This document shows, one piece after another, positions 1 to 8,700 of a stretch of DNA of 19,712 nucleotides. How positions within the stretch are numbered: the first letter of the stretch is position 1; each line of letters begins with the position of its first letter. Made by a program: the position numbers and the translations under genes. Below the pieces are notes generated by a model, which was given only the letters and a program-made list of their open reading frames with translations, was not told where the DNA came from and made no database searches. The DNA is from Acidimicrobiia bacterium (GTDB lineage Bacteria > Actinomycetota > Acidimicrobiia > IMCC26256 > PALSA-555), in NCBI GenBank assembly GCA_022865365.1, contig JALHSW010000090.1:1-19712 (forward strand). Direction: 5' to 3'.

Positions 1-202
1 GCCCGAGCCCGGCGGCGTACACGTGTCGGTAGCCGAGCGCGTCCGCGATCGCCTCGGCCTGCGACTCGCCGCCGCGCGTCTCCCAGACCTCCTGGAGGCA
101 GAGAACGTCGGCATCGACGCGGCCAAGCTTCTCGAGGATCGCGGGTTGGCGCGCCTCCCACGGCCCGAAGCGCCACCACAGGTTCCACGTGAGCAGGCGC
201 AT
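1..202 (-). CDS. Endonuclease/exonuclease/phosphatase family protein, N-terminal part
   Basis: The gene is cut by the left edge of the window, so only about 67 N-terminal residues are visible. It opens MRLLTWNLWWRF and continues to VDADVLCLQEVWE. These are the Asn (TWNL) and Glu (LQEV) metal-site motifs that start the EEP fold shared by exonuclease III-like nucleases, sphingomyelinase-like phosphodiesterases and inositol phosphatases. The ATG ending at 202 has GGAG six bases upstream; an in-frame GTG four codons earlier is possible. The substrate cannot be told because the C-terminal half is missing. The gene is divergent from the P450 gene at 327, with about 124 bases between them. Confidence 0.8.
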   Translation of the reverse strand, partial: MRLLTWNLWWRFGPWEARQPAILEKLGRVDADVLCLQEVWETRGGESQAEAIADALGYRHVYAAGLG

Positions 203-326
203 CCGGGTCTCCACGCGCGGCGGTGGCTCCCACCCTGCGGTCCCAGATTCAAAGGGCGCCGACTCGAACGTCACGAGCGGCACACTACCGGCGCGCCCTC
301 GCGCACCCTGACCTACGCTGCGGCCC

Positions 327-1538
327 GTGGCGTTCGCCGTGAACCTGCTCGACGGGGAGTTCTACGCCGGCGATCCCTACCCCACGTACCAGAGGCTGCG
401 CGACGAGGCGCCGGCCTACTGGGACCCGGTGCAACACATCTGGGGGATCAGCCGCTACCAGGATGTCGTCGAGGTCGAGAAACAGAAGGCGCGCTATACG
501 TCGGCACACGGCTCGCGGCCGCGCGTCCCGGCTGACTACTCGATGATCAACCACGACGACCCGCTGCACCAGAGCCAGCGCCGGCTCGTCGCCCGGCGCT
601 TCACGCCCCGCTCGGTCAGCCAGCACGAGGACCACGTCCGCGGGATCGTCACCGATCTCATCGACGCCGTCGAGCGGGCCGGCACGGCCGACGTCGTCCA
701 CGACCTCGCCGCGCCGCTCCCCGCCCGCGTCATCTGTGAGCTCCTCGGCTTCGACCGGTCGCTGGCGCCCAAGTGTCAGGAATGGTCCGAGCTCACGATG
801 CTCGAGGGGGGCCAATACGCGATCGACGGAAGTGAACGGGCCACCAGTGACACCACGATGAGCGCCGTCCTCGAGTTCGCCGCCGCCGCAACCGAGCTGC
901 TCGACGCTCGGCGACGCGACCCCCAGGACGACCTCTTCTCGGTGTGGGCGCACACCGAGGTCGAGTTCCCCGACGGGACCACCCGCCCGCTCAGCGACGA
1001 GGAGACCGTCTACGAGGCGCTCCTGCTCCTCGATGGCGGCGCCGAGACGACCCGCACCGTGATCGCCACGATGTGCCTCGAGCTCATCCACCACCCGGCC
1101 GAGCGCGCCAAGCTCGTCGCCGATCCGGGCATCCTGGCCACCACCGGAGTCGAGGAGTTCATCCGCTGGGTGACACCGATCCTCAACATGCGTCGCACGG
1201 CGACCGAGGATCACGAGTTGCACGGCGAGACGATCCACGCCGGCGACGAGGTACTCCTCATGTACTCCTCGGCGAATCGAGACGAGCGCGTCTTCGAGGA
1301 TCCCGAGACCCTCGACGTGACCCGCGAGCACAACCACCATGTCGCGTTCGGGTTCGGCACCCACTTCTGTCTCGGTGCGTCGCTCGCGCGCCTCGAGATC
1401 CGCGTCATGTTCGAGGAGCTGCTGCGCCGAATCCCCGACTTGCGTCTGGTTCCCGGCGCGGAGCCGCGTCGGCTCCCGTCCGCGTTCGCCGTGGGCTACG
1501 ACACGATCCCGGTGGAGTTCGCCCCGGCGCGCGTCTGA
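327..1538 (+). CDS. Cytochrome P450, CYP142-like
   Basis: This is a 403-residue soluble bacterial P450, a haem monooxygenase that takes electrons from a ferredoxin or reductase encoded elsewhere. The I-helix oxygen-activation motif GGAETT is at residues 237-242, the ExxR pair is E277/R280, and the haem loop FGFGTHFCLG ends near residue 350 with Cys348 as the iron ligand. Length is normal for the family. The N-terminus (NLLDGEFYAGDPYPTYQRLR) and the haem loop resemble the mycobacterial CYP142/CYP125 group, which oxidises the side chain of cholesterol or cholestenone. That substrate is inference only. The start used is GTG at 327; another GTG lies at 339 and no strong ribosome site decides between them. 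The gene converges on the small membrane-protein gene. Confidence 0.93.
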   Translation: MAFAVNLLDGEFYAGDPYPTYQRLRDEAPAYWDPVQHIWGISRYQDVVEVEKQKARYTSAHGSRPRVPADYSMINHDDPLHQSQRRLVARRFTPRSVSQHEDHVRGIVTDLIDAVERAGTADVVHDLAAPLPARVICELLGFDRSLAPKCQEWSELTMLEGGQYAIDGSERATSDTTMSAVLEFAAAATELLDARRRDPQDDLFSVWAHTEVEFPDGTTRPLSDEETVYEALLLLDGGAETTRTVIATMCLELIHHPAERAKLVADPGILATTGVEEFIRWVTPILNMRRTATEDHELHGETIHAGDEVLLMYSSANRDERVFEDPETLDVTREHNHHVAFGFGTHFCLGASLARLEIRVMFEELLRRIPDLRLVPGAEPRRLPSAFAVGYDTIPVEFAPARV

Positions 1539-1554
1539 CGGGTCGAGGCGCCGC

Positions 1555-1872
1555 TCAGGGCGTGTTCCAGCGATCCGACGCCCGGTACAGCAGCCACAGC
1601 GCGCCGGCGATGACCGCGCTACCGACGACGAGCACGATGAGCGCGGCGAGCCCGCCGGCGATCCCCCATGACGACTTGCTCTCGAGCGCGAGGCAGGTGC
1701 CACCCTGGCGACCGAGGAACGCTCCGAGAGCGTGGAGATTGATCGTCTCGCACTCCGCGCTGACCGCCCCGACGACGATCGACATGCCCGACCAGAACCA
1801 CAACGCGCCCAGGACCAGGGCCCAGATCCCGACGATCCCGAGGGCGATGCCCTCGATCTTCGATCCGCGCAC
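1555..1872 (-). CDS. Small membrane protein of unknown function
   Basis: This is a protein of about 105 residues with two long hydrophobic segments, one near the N-terminus (ALGIVGIWALVLGALWFW) and one near the C-terminus (IAGGLAALIVLVVGSAVIAG). Between them is a roughly 35-residue loop with two Cys residues (AECET and GGTCL) that could form a disulfide outside the membrane. I chose the GTG ending at 1872 because GGAGGTGA, a full anti-SD match, lies just before it. A GTG two codons upstream would sit directly on that site. I do not recognise the family. It follows the lipoprotein gene on the same strand and may be co-expressed with it. Confidence 0.7.
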   Translation of the reverse strand: MRGSKIEGIALGIVGIWALVLGALWFWSGMSIVVGAVSAECETINLHALGAFLGRQGGTCLALESKSSWGIAGGLAALIVLVVGSAVIAGALWLLYRASDRWNTP

Positions 1873-1975
1873 GGTCACCTCCCGCGAAGTGTGCTGAGCG
1901 GAGTCTCACATCACGACGGCCGCGCGTCGAACACCGCTCGAAGGCGAGGTGCCCGACCCGCCGGCTCTCACGGCG

Positions 1976-2458
1976 CTACGGCCCGGTGCACTCGAGCCCG
2001 AGGTCAGCACGCACCGCCGGAGGCACCGCGGGAATCGTCCCTCCCGCACAGCCCACATCCGAGGTTCCGGCATCCTGGACGACCCACGCACCCGACTCGC
2101 AGTGCGCGACGCCGTAGCCGCCCTGGAAGTCGGTGACCCCCGCCTTCGGGGGATTGTCGAATCGCGCCCACGTCGGGGCAGACGCGGCCGAACGGACGCC
2201 GCTGACGTCGTACTTGTCAGACACCTCGCTCAGCCCGGCGACCGGGCTTTCCCGAACCGCCGCCTCCACGGTCGAGGTGCCGCCACAGGGCGCACCCGCG
2301 GTGGTCGTGCCCGTCGTGGTCGGGGTGGTCGAGCCCGCCGTGCTGGTGCTGCTCGACGAGTCGTCGCTGCTGCACGCAACGAGCAACACGATCGCGCCGA
2401 TCGCCATCATCACCCACACGATTCGGAGCACCCCTCTGCCCTGCTCGCCTATCGCCAC
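1976..2458 (-). CDS. Putative lipoprotein with Ser/Thr-rich linker
   Basis: This is a 160-residue exported protein. A hydrophobic signal (VMMAIGAIVLLVAC) ends in a lipobox with the lipid-modified Cys near residue 29. A low-complexity SSDDSSSSTSTAGSTTPTTT linker follows, then a globular part of about 100 residues with conserved-looking Cys and Trp residues (APCGG, PTWARF, GYGVAHCESG, VGCAGG). The four Cys after the linker suggest two disulfides. The GTG start at 2458 has GGAGG seven bases upstream, which decides the start over the internal GTG/ATG codons. Function is unknown. It lies 39 bases downstream of the P450 stop on the same strand and may be the third gene of that transcript. Confidence 0.75.
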   Translation of the reverse strand: MAIGEQGRGVLRIVWVMMAIGAIVLLVACSSDDSSSSTSTAGSTTPTTTGTTTAGAPCGGTSTVEAAVRESPVAGLSEVSDKYDVSGVRSAASAPTWARFDNPPKAGVTDFQGGYGVAHCESGAWVVQDAGTSDVGCAGGTIPAVPPAVRADLGLECTGP

Positions 2459-2497
2459 ACCAATACCTCCATGGCGGCACCGTAGGCCGGTGGGCGA

Positions 2498-3775
2498 CTA
2501 GGAGCGGGGACCGAGCGGGCGGGTCGGCGTGAACGTGGCGGGCATCCGCTTGATCCCGTGGATGAAGTTCGACTGCAGGTAGGCCGGCTCGCCCGAGACC
2601 TCGATGTCGGGGAGGCGCTTGAGGAGCTCGTCGAACATCACGCTGATCTCACGCCGGGCAAGGTGGGCGCCGAGGCAGAAGTGGGGTCCCCCGCCACCAA
2701 AGCCCAGGTGCTCGTTGGGGTCCCGGCGGACGTCGAACGCGTAGGGGTCGTCGAACATCGACGGGTCGCGGTTCGCGGCGCTGTACCAGAGCGCGACCTT
2801 CTCCCCATCCTTGATCTTCTGACCGGCGATCTCGGTGTCGGCGACCGCGCAGGTGCGCCGGAAGTGGATCACCGGGGTCGACCAGCGGATGATCTCCTCG
2901 ACCGCGGTCGGTGCGACGCTGTCGAAGTCGTCGACCCAGATCTTGCGTTGATCCTGGTGGTTCGTGAGCGCCAGCATGCCGTGGCTGATCGCGTTGCGTG
3001 TCGTCTCGTTGCCGGCGACGACGAGGAGCACGAAGAACGAGCCGAACTCCTCGGGGGTGAGGCTGTGCCCGTCGACCTCGGCCTGCGCGATCTTCGTCGT
3101 GAGGTCATCGCGCGGGTTCTTCAGGCGATCAGCCCGCAGCCCTTGCGCGTACGTCCAGATCTCGTAGGCGGCCGTGAACGCGGCGCTGATCTCACCGCCG
3201 TACTCGGGATCGCTCGCCCCGAGCACGATGTTGGTGTTGTCGTAGATCGCCCGATACTCGGACTCGGGCACCCCCATCATCTCGCAGATGATCTGCAGCG
3301 GCAGCGCCGCCGCGATCTCGTCGACGAAATCGCACTTCCCCTTCTCGCAGATCGCGTCGACGATCGCTCGTGCTCGATCGTGGACACTCTGCTCGAGGGC
3401 TGCGACCTGATGGGGAGTGAAGCCGCGGTTCACGATCAGGCGGAAGCGGGTGTGCTGGGGCGGATCCATGTTGATGATGGAGCCGAGGAACTCGTACACC
3501 TCGGGCGGGAAGTCGGGGATGTTCGTGCCCTTCCCCGAGATGAACAGCTCGGGGTGGCGGCTCACATGCTGCACGTCCTCGTGACGCACGACCATCCAGT
3601 AGCCCGGTCCGGGCGCCAGCCCGAAGATCTCGGGTTCGGAATGCCGCGAGATCGGCTTCTCGGCGAGGAGCTTGGCGAACATGCCGGGGATGTCGTCGCG
3701 GTACCAGAGGTCTAAGTTGCCGAAGTCGATCTCGTCGACCGCGAGGTCGGTCGTGGGGGTGGGGGTGATGGCCAT
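2498..3775 (-). CDS. Cytochrome P450 (CYP124/125/142-like)
   Basis: This is a 425-residue class I P450. Visible landmarks are the helix-C motif INMDPPQHTRFR (about 101-112), the I-helix AGNETT (254-259), ExxR at E294/R297, and the haem loop FGGGGPHFCLG with Cys367. The run of four glycines before PHFC and the tail FIHGIKRMPATF are typical of steroid or branched-lipid hydroxylases in actinobacteria; the exact substrate is unknown. The frame stays open upstream into the neighbouring gene. I start at the ATG ending at 3775 because it falls just after the agmatine deiminase stop and the P450 fold begins there. The gap to that stop is only 10 bases, so the two genes are probably one transcript. 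Confidence 0.92.
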   Translation of the reverse strand: MAITPTPTTDLAVDEIDFGNLDLWYRDDIPGMFAKLLAEKPISRHSEPEIFGLAPGPGYWMVVRHEDVQHVSRHPELFISGKGTNIPDFPPEVYEFLGSIINMDPPQHTRFRLIVNRGFTPHQVAALEQSVHDRARAIVDAICEKGKCDFVDEIAAALPLQIICEMMGVPESEYRAIYDNTNIVLGASDPEYGGEISAAFTAAYEIWTYAQGLRADRLKNPRDDLTTKIAQAEVDGHSLTPEEFGSFFVLLVVAGNETTRNAISHGMLALTNHQDQRKIWVDDFDSVAPTAVEEIIRWSTPVIHFRRTCAVADTEIAGQKIKDGEKVALWYSAANRDPSMFDDPYAFDVRRDPNEHLGFGGGGPHFCLGAHLARREISVMFDELLKRLPDIEVSGEPAYLQSNFIHGIKRMPATFTPTRPLGPRS

Positions 3776-3785
3776 GGCCCAGACT

Positions 3786-4889
3786 CTACGAGGACGCGCC
3801 GGCCGGCACCTGCTGGGTGATGCAGTGGATGTTGCCCCCGCCGAGGAGGATCTCGCGTGCGTCGACGCCGACGACGTCCCGGCCCGGGAACACGCCGGCC
3901 AGGACCTCACGGGCGTGATCGTCGTGGCGCTCGTCGAGCAACGGCATGACCACCCGGCCGTTCGCGATGAAGAAGTTGACGTATGACGCCGCGAGCCGAT
4001 CCCCGGCCCGTCGCGCCTTCGAGCCCGCAACCTTGCGCAGCCCCGCGGCTTCTGATGCGGTCATCGACAGCGGCCCCGGTTGGTGCAGGAGGTGCACCTC
4101 CAGTGACCGTCCCCGGGCGTCGGTCGCCGCCTCGAGCCGTCGACGGGCGTCGAGTGATCGGTCGTACTGCGGGTCGTCTCGGTCGTCGGTCCAGGTGAGC
4201 GCCACGACCCCCGGGCGCACGAAGCACGCAAGGTTGTCGATGTGACCGTCGGTCTCGTCGAGGAAGACGCCCGCGCCCAGCCAGACGATGGTCTCGACCC
4301 CGAGGCAGTCGCGCAGATGGTGCTCGATCTCTGCCTGTGAGCAGTGGGGGGTGCGGTTCGGGTTGAGCAAGCACTCCTCGGTGGTGAGCACGGTGCCCTC
4401 GCCGTCGGTGTGGATCGCTCCCCCTTCGAGCACGATCGGCGCGCGGTACCGGTCGGCCCCTTCGATCTCGAGGATGGCGCTCGCGGCCGCGTCGTCGCGA
4501 TCCCACGGCGAGTACAGACCACCGTCGCGGCCGCCCCACGCGTTGAATATCCAGTCGACGCCACGCCGCGTGCCGGCGTCATCAACCACGAAGGTCGGGC
4601 CGATGTCGCGCATCCACGCGTCGTCCGTCACGAGCTCGACCACGCGAACCGCTTCTGGGAGCGCGGCCCGCGCCCGCTCGATCGCAGCGGGCGACGCGGT
4701 CATCGTGACGGGCTCGCTGATGCCGATCGCCGCGGCGACCCGGGCGAACGCCGTGCCGGCCGGCCCGGCGCCGTCACGCCAGGTGTCCGGCCGCTCGGGC
4801 CAGGCCATCCACGTGCCGGCATGGCGCTCCCACTCGGCCGGCATCCGGAACCCGTCGGCCGCTGGCGTGGATTCGAGCGTTCGGGACAT
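3786..4889 (-). CDS. aguA: Agmatine deiminase / peptidyl-arginine deiminase family
   Basis: This 367-residue protein belongs to the guanidino-group-modifying superfamily. Agmatine deiminase hydrolyses agmatine to N-carbamoylputrescine and ammonia on the way to putrescine. Family motifs are in order: WMRDIGP (residues 92-98, substrate Asp), LEGGAIHTDG (from 154), DGHIDN (214-219, catalytic His/Asp) and GGGNIHCITQQ (350-360) with the nucleophile Cys356. Length matches the family (about 340-380). Two starts are possible, ATG at 4898 and ATG at 4889. The second has AGG nine bases upstream, while the first has none at a usable distance. No carbamoylputrescine amidase gene is visible in the window. 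It leads a same-strand run with the P450 and is divergent from the deacetylase-like gene. Confidence 0.9.
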   Translation of the reverse strand: MSRTLESTPAADGFRMPAEWERHAGTWMAWPERPDTWRDGAGPAGTAFARVAAAIGISEPVTMTASPAAIERARAALPEAVRVVELVTDDAWMRDIGPTFVVDDAGTRRGVDWIFNAWGGRDGGLYSPWDRDDAAASAILEIEGADRYRAPIVLEGGAIHTDGEGTVLTTEECLLNPNRTPHCSQAEIEHHLRDCLGVETIVWLGAGVFLDETDGHIDNLACFVRPGVVALTWTDDRDDPQYDRSLDARRRLEAATDARGRSLEVHLLHQPGPLSMTASEAAGLRKVAGSKARRAGDRLAASYVNFFIANGRVVMPLLDERHDDHAREVLAGVFPGRDVVGVDAREILLGGGNIHCITQQVPAGASS

Positions 4890-4943
4890 CGGTCTCATCC
4901 TGACCCGTTTGCCCGGGCCGCGACCGGTAGAGTCCGGTGCCGC

Positions 4944-5720
4944 ATGCCGAGTCGCCGACAATTCCTCGCCGGCACGGCGGCTGCGCTGTTCGTGGCCGCG
5001 TGCTCCGACGGCGACGGCAGCGAGGCGTCGCCGAGCACGACGACGCTTGCGCCCACGACCACCACACTCCCGCCGAGCACGACGACGCTTCCGCCCACGG
5101 GACCGGCCGCGTTCACGACCGGCGGCCCGACCGACACGAGCCGCGTCGCCCTCACGTTTCACACCAGCGGCAACCTCGACCTGGCCGGGCAGCTCCTGGA
5201 CGTGCTCGACGCCCGCGACGTCGTGATGACCGCCTTCATCGTGGGCGAATGGCTCGACGCGAACCCCACGTGGGCTGCACGCATCACCGGCGCGGGCCAC
5301 GAGCTCGCCAACCACACGTACACGCACCCGACGTTCGGGTCCCTCTCCCCTGAAGCGATGGCCGACGAGATCGCCCGCTGCCGCGACGTGCTCGTGCGAC
5401 TCGGGGGCACCGGCGGGCAGTACTTCCGACCGTCGGGTACCGCGGACGGCACCACGACGCCGAGCCCGGCGGTCCTGGAAGCCGCCGGCACCGCGGGGTA
5501 CCGCACGGTCCTCGGGTTCAACGTCGACCCGTTCGACTACCAGGATCCCGGCGCCGCCGCGGTCGCCCAGCGGGTGCTGGCCACGGTCGGCCCCGGCTCC
5601 GTGGTCAGCCTCCACTTCGAGCACCCCGGAACCATCGAGGCGTTGCCCACGATCCTCGACGGACTGGCGCAACGCGGCCTCCAACCCGTCACCGCCGCCG
5701 CGCTCCTCGCCCCGGCCTGA
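4944..5720 (+). CDS. Tat-exported lipoprotein with NodB-type deacetylase fold, variant motif 1
   Basis: This is a 258-residue protein. The N-terminus has a Tat-like signal (SRRQFLAG) joined to a lipobox (FVAAC, Cys20), then a Thr/Pro linker (residues 30-52) and a polysaccharide-deacetylase domain. HTYTH (124-128) supplies the two metal His. FRPSG (161-165), DPFDY (195-199) and VVSLHFEH (220-227) match motifs 3, 4 and 5. Motif 1, normally TFDD with the catalytic base and metal Asp, reads TFHT (71-74). I recall a related actinobacterial subfamily with TFHG here, so this is probably a lineage trait and not damage. It would act at the outer membrane face on cell-wall sugar, or be a non-catalytic binder. 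Start is the ATG at 4944, 54 bases from the divergent aguA start. Confidence 0.85.
   Translation: MPSRRQFLAGTAAALFVAACSDGDGSEASPSTTTLAPTTTTLPPSTTTLPPTGPAAFTTGGPTDTSRVALTFHTSGNLDLAGQLLDVLDARDVVMTAFIVGEWLDANPTWAARITGAGHELANHTYTHPTFGSLSPEAMADEIARCRDVLVRLGGTGGQYFRPSGTADGTTTPSPAVLEAAGTAGYRTVLGFNVDPFDYQDPGAAAVAQRVLATVGPGSVVSLHFEHPGTIEALPTILDGLAQRGLQPVTAAALLAPA
5029..5099 (+). repeat. Direct repeat inside the Thr/Pro linker
   Basis: A 29-base unit at 5029-5057 recurs at 5071-5099 with one mismatch, a 42-base period. It encodes the PSTTTL-type linker of the lipoprotein. Such repeats usually arise by slippage and let linker length vary between strains. Confidence 0.7.
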
Positions 5721-5793
5721 GCACCCCGGGGCGGGGCGGCAGGCGGGCCGGGTCGCCGCTACCGGGTCGTGGCTGTCGCACCCATGAGCGACA

Positions 5794-8700
5794 ATGACGG
5801 CGATGACCCAGCTCCTGCTCGGCCCTCCGGGCACCATCGACGGTTTCCACCCCGCCGTCGCCGAGTGGTTCCGCCGCCGTTTCCCCGATGGGCCCACGAC
5901 GCCACAAGCCGACGGCTGGCCCCACATCGCTGCCGGCCACGACACGTTGGTCGCCGCCCCGACCGGTTCGGGCAAGACGCTCGCCGGTTTCCTCGTGTGC
6001 ATCGACCGGCTCTACCGCGCGCACGAAGCCGGCCAGGAGATCAACCGAACGACGCGCGTCGTCTACGTCTCACCGCTGAAGGCACTCGCGGTCGACATCG
6101 CCGAGAACCTCCAAGCGCCGCTCGCCGAGATCGCGGCGATCGGCGACGAGCTCGGCCTTGACCCCCCCGACATCCGCGTCGGAGTCCGCACCGGCGACAC
6201 GACCTCATCGCAGCGCGCCACAATGCTGCGCAATCCCCCGGCATTCGTCGTCACCACCCCCGAGTCGCTCTACCTCCTCGTCACCAGCGCCAAGGGCCGC
6301 GACATGCTGCGCACCGTCGAGACGGTGATCGTCGACGAGATCCACGCCGTCGCGCGCGACAAGCGCGGCTCGCACCTCACGCTCACACTCGAACGCCTCG
6401 AATCGCTGTGCGAGCAACGGCCGGCGCGCATCGGCCTCTCTGCGACGCAACGTCCGATCGAGACGGTCGCCCGCCTGCTGGTCGGCGACCGCACGTTGCC
6501 CGCGATCGTCGACGCCGGGCATCAGCGCGACCTCGACCTCGCCCTCGAGCTGCCGGATGGCGAGCTCGAGGCGGTCACCTCGGCAGAGCAGATGTCCGAT
6601 GTGCTCGAGCGGATCTCGGCGCTCGTCACCGAGCACCGCACCACGCTCGTGTTCGTCAACACGCGCCGGATGGCCGAGCGCCTCGCGCACCAGCTCGGGA
6701 TGCGTCTGGGCGACGACGTGGTCGCCGCCCACCACGGCAGCCTCTCGAAGGATCGCCGTCACCGCGTCGAGACCCGCTTGCGTGCGGGCGAGCTCAAGGC
6801 GCTTGTCGCCACCGCGTCGCTCGAGCTGGGCATCGACATCGGTCCGGTCGAGCTGGTGTGCCAGATCGGATCACCCCGCAGCATCGCCACATTCCTCCAG
6901 CGCGTCGGGCGCTCGAACCACAGCCGCGCCGGCACACCGAAGGGGCGCCTCTACCCGCTGACGCGCGACGAGCTCATCGAGTGCACTGCCCTGTTGGGGG
7001 CAGTGCGAGCCGGCCGTCTCGACGCGATCGTCCCGGCCCGTCTCCCGCTCGACATCCTCGCCCAGCACATCGTCGCCGAGCTCGGAGCCGACGAGTGGCG
7101 TGCCGACGATCTGTTCGCGCTCGTGCGGCGCGCCGCGCCCTACATCGACCTCACGCGTGCACAGTTCGACGAGGTCGTCGAGCTCGTCTCCGAGGGGATC
7201 CAGACGGGGCGAGGGCGGCGCGGTGCGTACGTGCATCACGACGCGGTCAACGGCGAGCTCCGGGGGCGCAAGGGTGCGCGGCTCGCGGCACTCACGTCCG
7301 GAGGCTCAATCCCCGAGACCGGCGACTACCGCGTCGTCATGGAGCCCGACGACACGTTCGTCGGCACCGTGAACGAAGACTGGGCCGTCGAGTCCATGGC
7401 CGGCGACATCTTCCTCCTCGGCACCCACTCGTGGCAGATCCGCAAGGTCGAGCCCGGTGTCGTGCGCGTGCGCGACGCGGGCGGGGCGTCGCCCACGGTG
7501 CCGTTCTGGATGGGCGAGGCGCCGGCGCGCACCGCAGAGCTCTCCGCCGAGGTGTCCGAGCTCCGCACCCGCATCGACGAGCTGCTCGCCGCCGGCGATC
7601 CCGACGGAGCGCGTGCGTGGGTCGTGCGCGCGACCGGCATCGACGAGGTCGCCGCCACCATGATCGTCGACTACGTGGCCGCCGGACGCGCGGCCCTCGG
7701 CGCGACGCCCACACAGCAGCGCCTGGTGCTCGAGCGGTTCTTCGACGACACCGGCGGCATGCAGCTGGTGCTCCACTCCCCCTACGGCGGTCGAATCAAC
7801 CGTTCGCTCGGCCTTGCGCTGCGCAAGAAGTTCTGTCGCACCTTCAACTTCGAGCTGCAAGCCGCGGCCAACGACGACGCCGTCGTGCTCTCGCTCGGAC
7901 CCCATCACAGCTTCCCGCTCGAGGAGGTCCCGCGCTACATCTCGAGCCGCAACATCGAGGAGACGCTGCGCCAGGCGATCCTCGACTCCCCCATGTTCCT
8001 GTCGCGCTGGCGCTGGAACCTCAACCGCTCACTGATGGTGTTGCGGTTCCGAGGCGGACGTCGCAACCCACCGCCGATCCAGCGCATGGAAGCCGACGAC
8101 CTCATGGCCGCGGTGTTCCCGCAGGCTGCTGCGTGCCAAGAGAACATCACCGGCCCGATCGAGATCCCCGACCACGTGCTCGTCCGCCAGACGATCGCCG
8201 ACACGCTCAACGAGGCACTCGACATCGACGGCGTGCGCGACCTGCTCGCCCGGATGGAAACCGGTGACGTCGAGGTGCACTGCTGCGACACCACCGAGGC
8301 ATCCGTGCTCTCGCACGAGATCCTCACGGCCCGCCCGTACGCGTTCCTCGACGACGAGGAGCTCCAGAATCGCCGCACCAACGCGGTCACGCTGCGACGC
8401 GGCCTCGCCGTCGACCTCGCGTCGATCGGTGCCCTCGACCCTGCCGCGATCCAGCGCGTCCACGCCGAGATCACCCCCGAGCCGTCCACCCCCGACGACC
8501 TCCACGACCTGCTCGCCTCTCTGGTGGTGGCCCGGGCCCGCGACGACTGGCGCGACGTGTGGACCCAGCTCGTCGAGCGCGGGCGCGGTCGCGTCCTGAC
8601 CGCCGGCGACATCGAGCTCTGGTGCACGACCGAGGTCCACGACGACGCGGTGCGCGCGCTCGGTGGCGGCGCCGACGACGACGCCGTCACCGCCGTCGTC

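Noticed and set aside
285..1703. Long open frame antisense to the first P450
   Set aside because: Arg/Gly/Asp-rich translation with no domain. It mirrors the codon bias of the P450 gene, which has all its motifs.
2558..3715. Long plus-strand frame across the second P450
   Set aside because: Antisense shadow of a high-GC gene; no motif, and the P450 motifs on the minus strand are complete.
4890..6002. Upstream extension of the agmatine deiminase frame
   Set aside because: The frame is open antisense to the deacetylase and the lhr start, but the translation is low-complexity. The family N-terminus begins at about 4889.
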